Shown here: in pieces, positions 46,990 through 55,637 of the stretch | How positions within the stretch are numbered: the first letter of the stretch is position 1 | Layout: the number at the start of each line of letters is the position of its first letter | NCBI GenBank assembly: GCA_016713085.1 | Contig: JADJPV010000002.1 | Span: 620,001 to 684,000, forward strand | Source of the DNA: Chitinophagaceae bacterium | GTDB lineage: Bacteria; Bacteroidota; Bacteroidia; Chitinophagales; Chitinophagaceae | Length of the DNA stretch: 64,000 nt | Direction: 5' to 3' | Program-made: the position numbers and the translations under genes | Notes under the pieces: generated by a model | What the model saw: only the letters and a program-made list of their open reading frames with translations | What the model was told of the DNA's origin: nothing | The model's database searches: none

Positions 46990-48090
46990 TTACTTTTTTG
47001 ATGTTGCAATCGTTGTCTTCTTTGCTTCTGCTTCCTTTTTCTTTTGCTCTTCTGCTATTGGTATAAACGGACCAAACTTATGCTGCTGTTCAGAAAAGTT
47101 GTCTGCGTAAGGTCCAAAAGGATGATCAATCGGTTTTTTTGATTTATCGGGCCAGTCTTTTGGTACATTGATATGGGGCCTTTTTTGAGTTAATACAAAT
47201 GCGGCAACATCCCATGCTTCTTCATCGGTAAGCTGAGGATTTTCATAAGTAGATCCCTGCGGCATATTATATTTTACATATTTGGCAAAGTTGCTGATCC
47301 TGTAAAGACCGGCGCCATCATTAAAACTGCTTTTTCCCCATAAGGCAGGAAAAGTAAATTCTGTTTTATCGCCGGTAAGCATGCCTTCTCCATTTGACTG
47401 GTGGCAGCTCTGGCATTTAGCTGTGTAAACTGCCTGCCCCTTAGCAGGATCGGCAGCACGGTCTAAAAAAACAAGGTCTTTAAATCCTGAACCTTCTGCC
47501 TTTTTTCCTTTTTCTACATTCGTTCCTAAAAAATTTATATAAGCTGCAATGGCCTGCATTTCTTTACCGGAAGTGTCGATTGCTTTACCATTTAAACTGC
47601 GTTCAAAACAATCATTTATTCTTTTGTAAATATTTTCAGTACTGCCGCTTCTGGCTCTGAATTTTGGATAGAGCGATGCAACAGAACCATAATTATTACC
47701 AAACACAGCTGTGCCTGCCTGCAAATGACAGTTCTGACAATTTAATCCATTGCTTATTTTCAGAACAGAACCATTGGGCCCAAAATATTTTGCGGTATGT
47801 ACAATTAACTCTTTGCCATACTGCACCTGTTCTTTTTGTTGCTCATTTTCTATTGATAAAATATCCGGTGCCATCCAGTAAGCAGTGGCATCTTTTTTTG
47901 GAGTATCGGCTGTTGCTTCTCCCGCCTGTATTTTTTCTTTCGGTTGATCGGTTTCATTGGCCCGGAAAATAATGAATGGCAGGGCAATGAGGCCAATAAT
48001 CAATACAGCAATAATCAACATCAATTTGTTGATTACTGAAACAAGCCGCTGCGGCATTTTATTTTCATCCTGTTCGTTGTGCATAAGCAT
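46990..48090 (-). CDS. tsdA: TsdA-like thiosulfate dehydrogenase (di-haem cytochrome c)
   Basis: A 366-residue protein anchored by an N-terminal helix (LIIAVLIIGLIALPFIIF) with two haem c sites, CQNCH at 118-122 and CQSCH at 226-230. Between them RINDCFERSLNGK (Cys161) matches the region that supplies the unusual Cys axial ligand of TsdA haem 1. TsdA links two thiosulfates into tetrathionate, or the reverse. A Lys/Glu-rich tail follows. It is part of the ten-gene operon. ATGs at 48090 or 48084 are possible starts. Confidence 0.85.
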   Translation of the reverse strand: MLMHNEQDENKMPQRLVSVINKLMLIIAVLIIGLIALPFIIFRANETDQPKEKIQAGEATADTPKKDATAYWMAPDILSIENEQQKEQVQYGKELIVHTAKYFGPNGSVLKISNGLNCQNCHLQAGTAVFGNNYGSVASLYPKFRARSGSTENIYKRINDCFERSLNGKAIDTSGKEMQAIAAYINFLGTNVEKGKKAEGSGFKDLVFLDRAADPAKGQAVYTAKCQSCHQSNGEGMLTGDKTEFTFPALWGKSSFNDGAGLYRISNFAKYVKYNMPQGSTYENPQLTDEEAWDVAAFVLTQKRPHINVPKDWPDKSKKPIDHPFGPYADNFSEQQHKFGPFIPIAEEQKKKEAEAKKTTIATSKK

Positions 48091-48101
48091 TCATTTAAAA
48101 A

Positions 48102-48514
48102 TTAATGCGGTATTTTATCTCTGAAGCGCCCGTATAAATAAGTTCCGGCTATCGCAAAAAAGAATACAATACCCATTGATAAAAAACCATAGCCAATATT
48201 TACTACCATTGGCCCGGGGCAGGCACCGCTTAAAGCCCAGCCCAATCCGAAAATAGTGCCGCCGGCTATATAGCGTATGAATGATTTTTCTTTTGGATGA
48301 AATAATATCGGGTTGCCATGAAAGTCTCTTATTTTGAATTTCTTTATTAATGTAACTCGGTAACACCCAGAATAACCGCTATGCCAATAATACCATACAT
48401 ATGAAATGCCTGAAAGCGGAACATCTCCTGTATCCTGAACCAGGAGATAGCTTCTGATTTAGCCATAACAATACCGAACACAATACCGAGCACTAAAAAT
48501 TTTATAAACTTCAT
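48102..48514 (-). pseudogene. DUF6691/YeeE-YedE family transporter half, frameshifted
   Basis: The N-terminal frame starts MKFIKFLVLGIVFGIVMAKS and ends early at about 48347 (GVTELH). From there another frame carries on as TLIKKFKIRDFHGNPILF, then AGGTIFGLGWALSGACPGPMV and YLYGRFRDKIPH, ending at 48102. A single missing base between about 48347 and 48365 explains the break. The restored protein of about 137 residues has four membrane helices and the conserved SGACPGP motif. In other bacteria this small partner works with a YeeE half in thiosulfate or sulfur uptake. It overlaps the region directly after the YeeE gene. Confidence 0.8.
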
Positions 48515-48550
48515 ACAATCAAAATAATAAAGGAAGAACAAAGAAAGTCA

Positions 48551-49075
48551 TTACAAGACCACCAATAAAAAACCAATAACTGCAATGAGAGAAGGTACCT
48601 GTAAATCAGACAAGCCACTTATAGCATGACCTGATGTGCAACCGCCGGCGTACCTGGCGCCAAAGCCAACCATGAGGCCACCTGTTGCCAGAATAAGAAA
48701 TCCTTTTATTGAGAGGATAGCATCTAAACCAAAAAGTTCGACAGGTTGCAAAGAAGTGGGTGCTGCAATACCTAACTTGCTTAAATCATCGATGGTTGCC
48801 TGTGAAATTTCTACTGGTGCATCTGTTGACAGAAACTGTTTTGCAATAAAACCGCCAACAATTGCGCCAACTAAAAAAACTAAATTCCATGTTTGACTTT
48901 TCCAGTTAAAATCAAAGAACCTGGCTTTCTTTCCTAATCCTGCTGCTGCACAGATTGTTCTCAGGTTGGCCGAAAATCCAAATGATTGACCGAAGTACAA
49001 TAAGAAGAACATGATGGCTGCAATTAAACTTCCCGAAAACCACCAAGACCATGGTTGTGTTATAAAATCTATCAT
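48551..49075 (-). CDS. YeeE/YedE family transporter half, tail altered by a 1-bp deletion
   Basis: A membrane protein with helices near residues 13-35, 65-85 and 120-145 and the family motif GARYAGGCTSGHAISGLSDL, whose Cys takes part in thiosulfate passage in YeeE. As read, it ends IGFLLVVL at 48551. Adding one base to the six-A run (plus strand) at 48567-48572 gives IGFFIGGLVMTFFVLPLLF and a stop at 48519-48521, which is natural for the family. The DUF6691 partner gene follows 4 bp later in that reading. Confidence 0.88.
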   Translation of the reverse strand: MIDFITQPWSWWFSGSLIAAIMFFLLYFGQSFGFSANLRTICAAAGLGKKARFFDFNWKSQTWNLVFLVGAIVGGFIAKQFLSTDAPVEISQATIDDLSKLGIAAPTSLQPVELFGLDAILSIKGFLILATGGLMVGFGARYAGGCTSGHAISGLSDLQVPSLIAVIGFLLVVL

Positions 49076-49090
49076 TCGTCTGCTGTTGAA

Positions 49091-49924
49091 TTAATTTAAG
49101 TGAAATGAAATGATGGGTTTAAAAAGATGATTAATGAGCTTTTCGGTTGCACTATGATGAAACAGACCGGCCTTGCCATGCGTGCCGATGCAGATGATAT
49201 CCATATTTTTCATCTGGTTAAAGTGAATTACACCTTTCTCAACATCTTTATCATTAATTAAATGACACTGGTAACTGACTAAATCATTCAGCTCTGCAAA
49301 TTTTTTCATGTTTGCTTCTACAAGAGGTTTTTCAGCTTCCACATTTCCTGATGTAATTTGAAGTAAATGAAACTTCGTGTTAAATGCCCTGATCAGTTTC
49401 TGCATCAACTGCAGATTTTCTTTGGCGGGGTTAGAAAAGTTATGCACAAGTAATATGTTCTGTATGTTGAGATCGGAGCGATCGCACATTAAAGAGAGTA
49501 AGGGGATCTTTGATTTGCGGGCTATTATCTGTGTTTCAGAACCGGATAATTTTTCCTTTATACCACTTGAACCTTTTGTACCCATAACAATCAAATCAAA
49601 GTGATTGATTTCAGCAAAGGTTAAAATAGCATCCGTTACTTTACCTAATACAAAATGACTGGTAATTTCATTTCCATAAAGGGTTTTAAGGTTCGCCAGT
49701 TTCCGTTCGGCTATTTCTTTTTGAGTAACCACATATTTTACATCAATTTCACCGCATGTTTCAATTTCACCTTTGGCATTCATTGTTACAGTGTCCGGCA
49801 CGTTCAATACATGCAGAAAATGAATATCGACCGGAGTTTTCTCTTCCAGTTTTTTTACCATCAGGTAAGCAAATTCTGCCTGCACAGAAAAATCTGTAGG
49901 TATGAGTATTTTTAATTTTTCCAT
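49091..49924 (-). CDS. Universal stress protein, two UspA domains
   Basis: A 277-residue cytoplasmic protein. The first UspA domain begins KLKILIPTDFSVQAEFAYLM and contains the nucleotide-site GTKGSSGIKEKLSGSETQIIARKS; the second is more divergent, with CIGTHGKAGLFHHSATEKLINHL. The start is the ATG at 49922-49924 (MEKLKILIP); an upstream ATG at 49957 would overlap the rhodanese stop. Its place in the sulfur operon suggests a general stress or redox function linked to it; the ligand is not known. Confidence 0.88.
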   Translation of the reverse strand: MEKLKILIPTDFSVQAEFAYLMVKKLEEKTPVDIHFLHVLNVPDTVTMNAKGEIETCGEIDVKYVVTQKEIAERKLANLKTLYGNEITSHFVLGKVTDAILTFAEINHFDLIVMGTKGSSGIKEKLSGSETQIIARKSKIPLLSLMCDRSDLNIQNILLVHNFSNPAKENLQLMQKLIRAFNTKFHLLQITSGNVEAEKPLVEANMKKFAELNDLVSYQCHLINDKDVEKGVIHFNQMKNMDIICIGTHGKAGLFHHSATEKLINHLFKPIISFHLN

Positions 49925-49947
49925 CCTTTTATGATTCAGTGTGTTAT

Positions 49948-50310
49948 TTATTTGCAATCAATATTTTGCCAGGCACCTTTATTTTCAACAACTCCGATAC
50001 CGCTCTGTTCAAGCATTTCTTTGGCCGCATTTGCCCTGTTGCCGCTACGGCATACCACAACTACTTTATCATAGGACTTCAGCGTTTCAATTTTGCTGCT
50101 CAATTCATCTAACGGATAATTAACAGCGCAATCAGCATGACCGTCGTTAACCCATTCCCGGGATGTACGAACATCTACTATAATAGTTTTACCAGTCTGG
50201 GGTAAAACTACACGGCTGTTTACATTGCTCTCTGATGCAGAAGAGTCTGAGCAGGATATTATTACTGATGACATCAGCAACAGCAATGACAATAAGCTTA
50301 CTGTTTTCAT
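49948..50310 (-). CDS. Rhodanese-like lipoprotein
   Basis: A 120-residue protein with a lipobox (SSVIISC, Cys20) and one rhodanese domain: KTIIVDVRTSREWVNDGHADCAVNYPL (in parts) and the catalytic loop VVVCRSGNRANAA with Cys87. It probably handles sulfane sulfur in the periplasm, anchored to a membrane. It overlaps the preceding rhodanese gene by 4 bp and is co-transcribed with it. Confidence 0.92.
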   Translation of the reverse strand: MKTVSLLSLLLLMSSVIISCSDSSASESNVNSRVVLPQTGKTIIVDVRTSREWVNDGHADCAVNYPLDELSSKIETLKSYDKVVVVCRSGNRANAAKEMLEQSGIGVVENKGAWQNIDCK

Positions 50311-50618
50311 AGTACAAATTGATTTACATTTTCCCAGGTGCCGCCGTTAACCACATTTTGAAAGCCGTTTTCCTCCAGGAGTAATTTAGCCTGTCCGCTT
50401 CGGTTACCACTTCTGCAAAACACAATAATATTTTCTTTGTCTTTAAATTTTGACAGTTGTGATGTCAATGAGTCCAGAGGAATATTAACTGCTCCCGGCA
50501 CACTGCCTTGTGCAAACTCTCCAGTTCCTCTTACATCTACTAAAAAGGCACCCTGTTCGATAATGGTTTTTAAATCCGGGGTTTGTCCGCCACCAAATAA
50601 ATTTTGAAAGATGCTCAT
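50307..50618 (-). CDS. Cytoplasmic rhodanese-like sulfurtransferase
   Basis: A 103-residue single rhodanese domain: QGAFLVDVRGTGEFAQGSVPGAVNIPL (in parts) and the active loop IIVFCRSGNRSGQA with Cys68. No signal peptide, so cytoplasmic. It moves sulfane sulfur between thiols. First gene of the ten-gene sulfur operon, behind the promoter at 50868-50912 and a leader of about 240 nt that holds no convincing gene. Confidence 0.92.
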   Translation of the reverse strand: MSIFQNLFGGGQTPDLKTIIEQGAFLVDVRGTGEFAQGSVPGAVNIPLDSLTSQLSKFKDKENIIVFCRSGNRSGQAKLLLEENGFQNVVNGGTWENVNQFVL

Positions 50619-50867
50619 TGTTTGAATTTTATTCTGTGATTTTTTAATTACCCTGTTTTAACCGGATAATGGATTACTATGTATGAAAAAAAAAACCATT
50701 TATATTTTTTACTGTTACTTGTGCTGCCTGCTGCACAGCTTATATTTTTTTCTCTAGTAAGTCTGTTATTTTCTTTTAAAGAATTGCCAGGGGAACTTGG
50801 TTTATTGCTGCTGTATTTTATTTTCTGTCAACGTCAGGAGTCTTATCAATCAGTTATTATATTAAAA

Positions 50868-50912
50868 CAAAAGTAAATTTCACCAACGGGTTTTTTGGTA
50901 ACAAAGGTTACA
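50868..50912 (-). promoter_or_regulatory. Promoter and Crp/Fnr-like site of the ten-gene sulfur operon
   Basis: The -7 box TACTTTTG (50868-50875) lies 21 bp from the inverted repeat GGTAAC-AAAG-GTTACA (50897-50912). The half-sites match as GTAAC/GTTAC. The centre-to-box distance matches class II activation near -41.5. The leader to the first ATG (50618) is about 240 nt long. Confidence 0.7.
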
Positions 50913-50974
50913 CATGAATAAAGTGGCCGTAACAATTTCTTTAACAGAAAGTTTCAATGAAATGCCTGATTTTA

Positions 50975-51289
50975 TCATTCAGACTCCCGGATCAACTTAT
51001 AATCGCCAATGTGTTTTTCACTATCCTTCAGGCTTTTTTTCTGTTTCAGGTATTTAAGTATACCAAATGCCAGAATAAAAAATGCAACTGCCCAAAAAAC
51101 TGTTTCAATCAGTAACCCGTAACTTATATTCAGCAATCTGTTTATACTCATGCCTGCTATTGAGAAATACAGAGAAGTACGGATAAAGGCTAATAAAGTG
51201 GCGTCATTTGCCATTGCAGTTCTTTCAATAGCTAACCGCTCACGGAGAATGAGGTCTTTATTGAAAATATTTTGCGATTGTATATCCAT
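50975..51289 (-). CDS. DUF202 family membrane protein
   Basis: A 104-residue protein of the YidH/DUF202 type: DLILRERLAIERTAMANDATLLAFIRTSLYF (in parts) and two membrane helices further on (LIETVFWAVAFFILAFGIL). The conserved RTxLAxxRTxL-like pattern is visible. Function is unknown in this family. It follows the MBL-rhodanese gene at 51321 by 31 bp and is probably in the same transcript. Confidence 0.82.
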   Translation of the reverse strand: MDIQSQNIFNKDLILRERLAIERTAMANDATLLAFIRTSLYFSIAGMSINRLLNISYGLLIETVFWAVAFFILAFGILKYLKQKKSLKDSEKHIGDYKLIRESE

Positions 51290-51320
51290 AGTTACAGCTG
51301 GCTGTTCTTCTGCTTATTTA

Positions 51321-52736
51321 TTAAGCCTTCATTAATTTACTCTGACATACATAGGTTGTTTTAGGAACACCTGTACTGCTGATAGCTTTAAAGCCTCCAT
51401 CAATTTCAGTAAAGTTTCTGTAGCCACGGGCCTGTAATATGGATGATGCTATCATACTGCGGTAACCTCCTGCACAATACAGAAAGAAATGCTCATCCGG
51501 ATTAATATCTTTTACCCAATCATTGATATATGCCAATGGCCTGTTGTATGCTTCTTCTACATGTTCGGCAGCATATTCTGATTCTTTACGAACATCAATT
51601 ATTTTATCTTCTCCTATTGTGATTGTTCTGGCAAATTCTCCGGCAGTGATTCTTTCTATAACATCAACCTGATTACCTGAATCCAGCCATGTTTTAAATC
51701 CACCCTTTAAATGCCCGATAATATTGTCGAAACCCACCCGGCTTATGCGTGTTACTGCTTCTTCTTCTTTGTCTTCATCAGTCACCAATAATATTGGTTG
51801 ATTAACATCTGCAATCAGAGTACCAACCCAGGGAGCAAAATCGCCGTTCAGTCCAATATTAATGGATTGTGGGATAAAGCCTTTATAGAAAACCGTATTC
51901 TCTCTGGTATCAAGAATTAAAGCTCCTGTTTGATCAGCAGCTATTTCAAATGCCTGAGCCGACAGTGCTCTTAAACCATTGTTTAAAACAATATCAAAAC
52001 TTTCATAACCTTTTTTATTCATTGCTACGTTCATTCCAAAGTACGAGGGTTGGGGAAGCAGCCCGTCTGTTACTGCTTTCACAAATGCTGCTTTGTCTTG
52101 CTGGTTTAAAGGGTAGTTCATTCTTTTTTGATTGGCCAATGAGTCTACAGTTTCTTTCATCATGTTTTTTCCGCAGGCACTGCCAGCTCCATGCGCAGGA
52201 TAAACAATCACATCATCGGCTAAAGGCATTATTTTATTATTTAAACTTTCATACAGTAAACCGGCCAGTTCTTCCTGCGTAAGGTGTGCAACTTTTTGTG
52301 CTAAATCCGGGCGACCAACATCACCAAGAAATAATGTATCTCCACTGAAAATACAGTAATCCTTTTTGTTTTCATCTTTCAACAGGTAGGTAGTACTTTC
52401 CATTGTATGTCCCGGTGTATGTAATGCTTTAATTGTAACATTACCTACTTTAAAAATGTCGCCATCTTTTGCAACAATTGATTCAAATTCAGGGTTTGCA
52501 TTCGGGCCGTACACAATCGGCGCTTTTGTTTTGTTACTTAAGTCCACATGCCCGCTTACGAAATCGGCGTGAAAATGTGTTTCGAAAATATACTTTAAGG
52601 TAACTCCGTCTTTCTGAAGCCTGTCTATATAGGGTTTGGTTTCACGAAGAGGGTCAATAATAGCAGCTTCTCCATTTGATGTAATATAATACGCTCCCTG
52701 TGCTAAACATCCGGTATAAATTTGTTCTACAGTCAT
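51321..52736 (-). CDS. Metallo-beta-lactamase/rhodanese fusion (persulfide dioxygenase-like), copy 1
   Basis: A 471-residue protein. The N-terminal MBL domain has FETHFHADFVSGH with H54, H56 and D58; the following residue is Phe where dinuclear MBL enzymes have His, as suits a mononuclear iron persulfide dioxygenase. A degenerate rhodanese domain (about 255-350) has no active Cys. The C-terminal rhodanese domain has the loop LYCAGGYRS with Cys421. Together such fusions oxidise glutathione or other persulfides to sulfite and transfer sulfur. It has its own Crp/Fnr-like promoter. Confidence 0.9.
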   Translation of the reverse strand: MTVEQIYTGCLAQGAYYITSNGEAAIIDPLRETKPYIDRLQKDGVTLKYIFETHFHADFVSGHVDLSNKTKAPIVYGPNANPEFESIVAKDGDIFKVGNVTIKALHTPGHTMESTTYLLKDENKKDYCIFSGDTLFLGDVGRPDLAQKVAHLTQEELAGLLYESLNNKIMPLADDVIVYPAHGAGSACGKNMMKETVDSLANQKRMNYPLNQQDKAAFVKAVTDGLLPQPSYFGMNVAMNKKGYESFDIVLNNGLRALSAQAFEIAADQTGALILDTRENTVFYKGFIPQSINIGLNGDFAPWVGTLIADVNQPILLVTDEDKEEEAVTRISRVGFDNIIGHLKGGFKTWLDSGNQVDVIERITAGEFARTITIGEDKIIDVRKESEYAAEHVEEAYNRPLAYINDWVKDINPDEHFFLYCAGGYRSMIASSILQARGYRNFTEIDGGFKAISSTGVPKTTYVCQSKLMKA

Positions 52737-52760
52737 AATTCTGTTTTCTTTTTACAGGTA

Positions 52761-52805
52761 TAAAATTGGTGTAAGTTTTTCTTTTGTTTGGTAACTTTTG
52801 TTGCA
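52761..52805 (-). promoter_or_regulatory. Promoter and Crp/Fnr-like site of MBL-rhodanese copy 1
   Basis: A weak box CAATTTTA at 52761-52768 and the inverted repeat GGTAAC-TTTT-GTTGCA at 52790-52805, again 21 bp apart. The repeat is identical to the one before copy 2. Confidence 0.5.
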
Positions 52806-52822
52806 CAGGCATACCTAATGCC

Positions 52823-52851
52823 AAAAAAGCCGCCATTTAAGGCAGCTTTTT
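52823..52851 (-). terminator. Terminator between the two MBL-rhodanese genes
   Basis: On the minus strand AAGCTGCC and GGCGGCTT pair (one wobble) and six T residues follow. It ends the copy 2 transcript, so copy 1 needs its own promoter. Confidence 0.7.
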
Positions 52852-52871
52852 GTCATCGAAAAAAATAGTGA

Positions 52872-54272
52872 TTATGAAATAACCGGCTCTCCTTTATTCA
52901 CCCATTCATTTATACCACCGGAAAAATTTGTAACATTGGTATAACCATTCTTTGCCAAAAGTGAGTAAGCAATTGAAGATCTGTCGCCTCCCTGGCAATG
53001 GATAATTACTTTTTTATCTTTACTTATTTTGTCCAGATTATCAGTCAGCGTACCTACAAATATATTTTCTGCCTTTGCAATATGGCCGGCATTAAATTCA
53101 GCCACCCCTCTTAAATCTACAACCTGTACGCCGTTGTTTTGGATGAGTTGTTTTGTTTCCTCTAACGAAATAACATCGGCTTTTTGTAAGTTGCCGCCAG
53201 CTTCTGTCCATACTGCGGTTGAGGGTATATAACCATAAATATTATCTAAGCCAATACGCATCAGTTTCCTGGTAAGGTCATCTAACTGTGCTTCATCAGC
53301 TAACAGAATAAACTGTTCATCATATTTTAAAAACCAGCCCGACCATGTACCAAATGAATTGTTGCCCTGTATGTTAATACTTCCGGGAATATAGCCTGCT
53401 GCAAAATCTGTTTTCATTCTTGCATCAATCAACTTAATACCCTGTGCCATTGCTCCTTTTAATTCAACTACTGAGAGTTGTTTTAATTTTGGTACTTCTG
53501 TCAGTAATGGACGGTCAACTTTATTGAGCTTCTTCATCATGGCAAAATACTTAGGCGGCTCTGGCTGGTCGGCCAATAAATACTTTACAAATCCTTTTTC
53601 ATCATCAGCGTACTGGAATGCCCAGTTTCTTTCTTTTTCGTACCCAACAGTTGTACTGGGCACAGCGCCTAATGCTTTGCCGCAAGCTGAGCCTGCACCA
53701 TGTCCGGGCCATACCTGTATATAATCTGGAAGAGCATTAAATTTATTAATTGAATTATACATTTGTAATGCACCTGCATCTGCAGTACCGGTAATTCCAG
53801 CTGCTTTCTCAAGAAGATCCGGACGGCCAATATCACCAACAAATACAAAGTCGCCTGTAAACAGCATTACCGGTTTTGTGCTGGCAGGATTATCTGTTAA
53901 TAAAAAACTGATACTTTCAGGTGTATGACCGGGAGTATGCATTACTTCAATGGTAAGGTTGCCAATTTTAATTTTATCTCCATCCTTTACGCCAACATGC
54001 GGAAATTCATATTCCCATCCAGTACCACCTTCATCTGAAAGGTATAATTCAGCACCAGTCAACTTAGCCAGTTCCCTTGAACCTGCCAGGAAATCAGCAT
54101 GAATATGGGTTTCAAAAATGTGGGTAATCTTCATGTTATTGGCTTTTGCAATTTCGAGATAAGTATCTACATCCCGTTTTGCATCAATAACAGCCGCAAC
54201 ACCAGCTTTCTGGCAGCCAATGAAATAACTTGCCTGGGCTAAGCTTTTGTCGTAAATGTGCTGAAAAAACAT
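52872..54272 (-). CDS. Metallo-beta-lactamase/rhodanese fusion (persulfide dioxygenase-like), copy 2
   Basis: A 466-residue paralogue of copy 1 with the same order: MBL domain with FETHIHADFLAG (H56, H58, D60, then Phe), a rhodanese domain without an active Cys, and an active rhodanese with IIHCQGGDRSS (Cys426). The pair shares architecture but only moderate identity, so they are old paralogues rather than a recent duplication. It lies under its own Crp/Fnr-like promoter with two palindromes. Confidence 0.9.
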   Translation of the reverse strand: MFFQHIYDKSLAQASYFIGCQKAGVAAVIDAKRDVDTYLEIAKANNMKITHIFETHIHADFLAGSRELAKLTGAELYLSDEGGTGWEYEFPHVGVKDGDKIKIGNLTIEVMHTPGHTPESISFLLTDNPASTKPVMLFTGDFVFVGDIGRPDLLEKAAGITGTADAGALQMYNSINKFNALPDYIQVWPGHGAGSACGKALGAVPSTTVGYEKERNWAFQYADDEKGFVKYLLADQPEPPKYFAMMKKLNKVDRPLLTEVPKLKQLSVVELKGAMAQGIKLIDARMKTDFAAGYIPGSINIQGNNSFGTWSGWFLKYDEQFILLADEAQLDDLTRKLMRIGLDNIYGYIPSTAVWTEAGGNLQKADVISLEETKQLIQNNGVQVVDLRGVAEFNAGHIAKAENIFVGTLTDNLDKISKDKKVIIHCQGGDRSSIAYSLLAKNGYTNVTNFSGGINEWVNKGEPVIS

Positions 54273-54306
54273 ATTTTTTTTTATTTTTTAAGTTTAACTG
54301 ATAATG

Positions 54307-54351
54307 CAAATATGCCAAGTCTTTTTACTCTGAATGGTAACTTTTGTTGCA
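54307..54351 (-). promoter_or_regulatory. Promoter and Crp/Fnr-like site of MBL-rhodanese copy 2
   Basis: The box CATATTTG (54307-54314) is 21 bp from GGTAAC-TTTT-GTTGCA (54336-54351). The spacing fits class II activation. Confidence 0.65.
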
Positions 54352-54363
54352 TTTGCTGATGAG

Positions 54364-54379
54364 TGTAACATTCGTTACT
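54364..54379 (-). promoter_or_regulatory. Second Crp/Fnr-like palindrome upstream of MBL-rhodanese copy 2
   Basis: TGTAAC-ATTC-GTTACT contains a perfect GTAAC/GTTAC pair, centred 28 bp upstream of the first palindrome. The remainder of the gap to 54589 shows nothing else I can identify. Confidence 0.55.
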
Positions 54380-54589
54380 CAGGCTAAATGAGTGAGATTG
54401 TCATTTAGTTTATTTCATTGCTTCATGTGCAGAAACGGAATAAAAAAGCTGCCTTTCGGAAGCTCCTGAATATTTTTCAGTTTTCTATTTTTAATCTAAA
54501 GTATCTTAAGCGATATAATTACATGTAACAGTTATAACGCATCAGAAAAAAGTATAGAGTTATTATGAATACGGTGCTGACTCTCCAGC

Positions 54590-55405
54590 TTAATGTCCTC
54601 CAACAGCTGGGAAAAATATTTCTTTAATAAAAATATAAATCCCCATCAGCAATACAAACCATCCAAATGCTTTCTTTAGGTTTTCTCCGGGTATTTTCTT
54701 TGACAGAACTATCCCGATAAAAATACCTATCACAGCAAAGACCGTAAATCCTCCTAACAGTTTCCATTCAATAACCTGGCTTCCCTGCAAATCACCAATA
54801 AAACCAATTAATGATTTTGCGGCTATGATAAAAAGGGATGTACCCACTGCTAACTTCATCGGCATACGTGCAAGTAACACCAGGGCAGGGATAATTAAAA
54901 AACCACCACCTGCACCGACCAGGCCCGTAAGTATACCAACAACAGTTCCTTCCAGCAATATCATTGGATAATTATATGACAGGGGTGTATTTTCATCCGT
55001 TTCTTTATTCTTGCCCGGCCTGATCATTGTAACAGAGGCAACAATCATAACTGCAGCAAACAACAGCATCAATGCAATTGATTTTGTAATAACCAATGAA
55101 CCGATTGAGAAAAGTTCATTTGGTATGAATGGTACAAGCCACATACGTGTGGCATACACCGCAGCAATCGAAGGAATGCCAAATATAAATACGGTTTTAA
55201 AATCCACTCTTTTCTGCACAGCACTTTGTATACCACCTACCAATGCAGTAGAGCCAACAATAAACAATGAATAGGCGGTAGCCAGCACAGGGTTAACAGC
55301 CATTACATAAACTAAAATAGGAACAGTTAAAATAGATCCCCCACTGCCAATTAATCCTAAAGACACACCTACAATAGCTGCTAACGCATAACCTAATATT
55401 TCCAT
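54590..55405 (-). CDS. TauE/SafE family sulfite or sulfonate exporter
   Basis: A 271-residue membrane protein with eight or so helices and two related halves: LAAIVGVSLGLIGSGGSILTVPIL and VVGILTGLVGAGGGFLIIPALVL, the two family repeat motifs (GxxxGLxGxGGG). Such permeases export sulfite or organosulfonates across the inner membrane. Sulfite would be the end product of the persulfide dioxygenases nearby, so this fits as its exporter. It has its own Crp/Fnr-like promoter. Confidence 0.93.
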   Translation of the reverse strand: MEILGYALAAIVGVSLGLIGSGGSILTVPILVYVMAVNPVLATAYSLFIVGSTALVGGIQSAVQKRVDFKTVFIFGIPSIAAVYATRMWLVPFIPNELFSIGSLVITKSIALMLLFAAVMIVASVTMIRPGKNKETDENTPLSYNYPMILLEGTVVGILTGLVGAGGGFLIIPALVLLARMPMKLAVGTSLFIIAAKSLIGFIGDLQGSQVIEWKLLGGFTVFAVIGIFIGIVLSKKIPGENLKKAFGWFVLLMGIYIFIKEIFFPAVGGH

Positions 55406-55427
55406 AGAATCTTTCTTTTTTGTGGCC

Positions 55428-55472
55428 CAAAGGTGTTATTAAGAATTTTGCCAGATGGTCACAAAAGTTACA
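55428..55472 (-). promoter_or_regulatory. Promoter and Crp/Fnr-like site of the TauE gene
   Basis: The box CACCTTTG (55428-55435) is 21 bp from GGTCAC-AAAA-GTTACA (55457-55472). The ATG at 55405 lies 22 bp from the box. Confidence 0.65.
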
Positions 55473-55637
55473 TTGAGATAATGGAACGTGTTCTGCTGTT
55501 AAGAAAGGAAAATGATGAAGCGATGAAAGCAGCTAAGTTTTACAGGGTGCAGGTGTTATCAGACAATGGAAAAATTTTTATGAATTTGCTGGTGTTGAAA
55601 GAATACTGTTGTTCTGTGTCTTGTCAGCGACTTAAGA

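Noticed and set aside
50679..50876. A hydrophobic 65-codon plus-strand frame between the sulfur operon and DUF202
   Set aside because: It overlaps the promoter box and lies where a long leader is expected; no family or start signal supports it.
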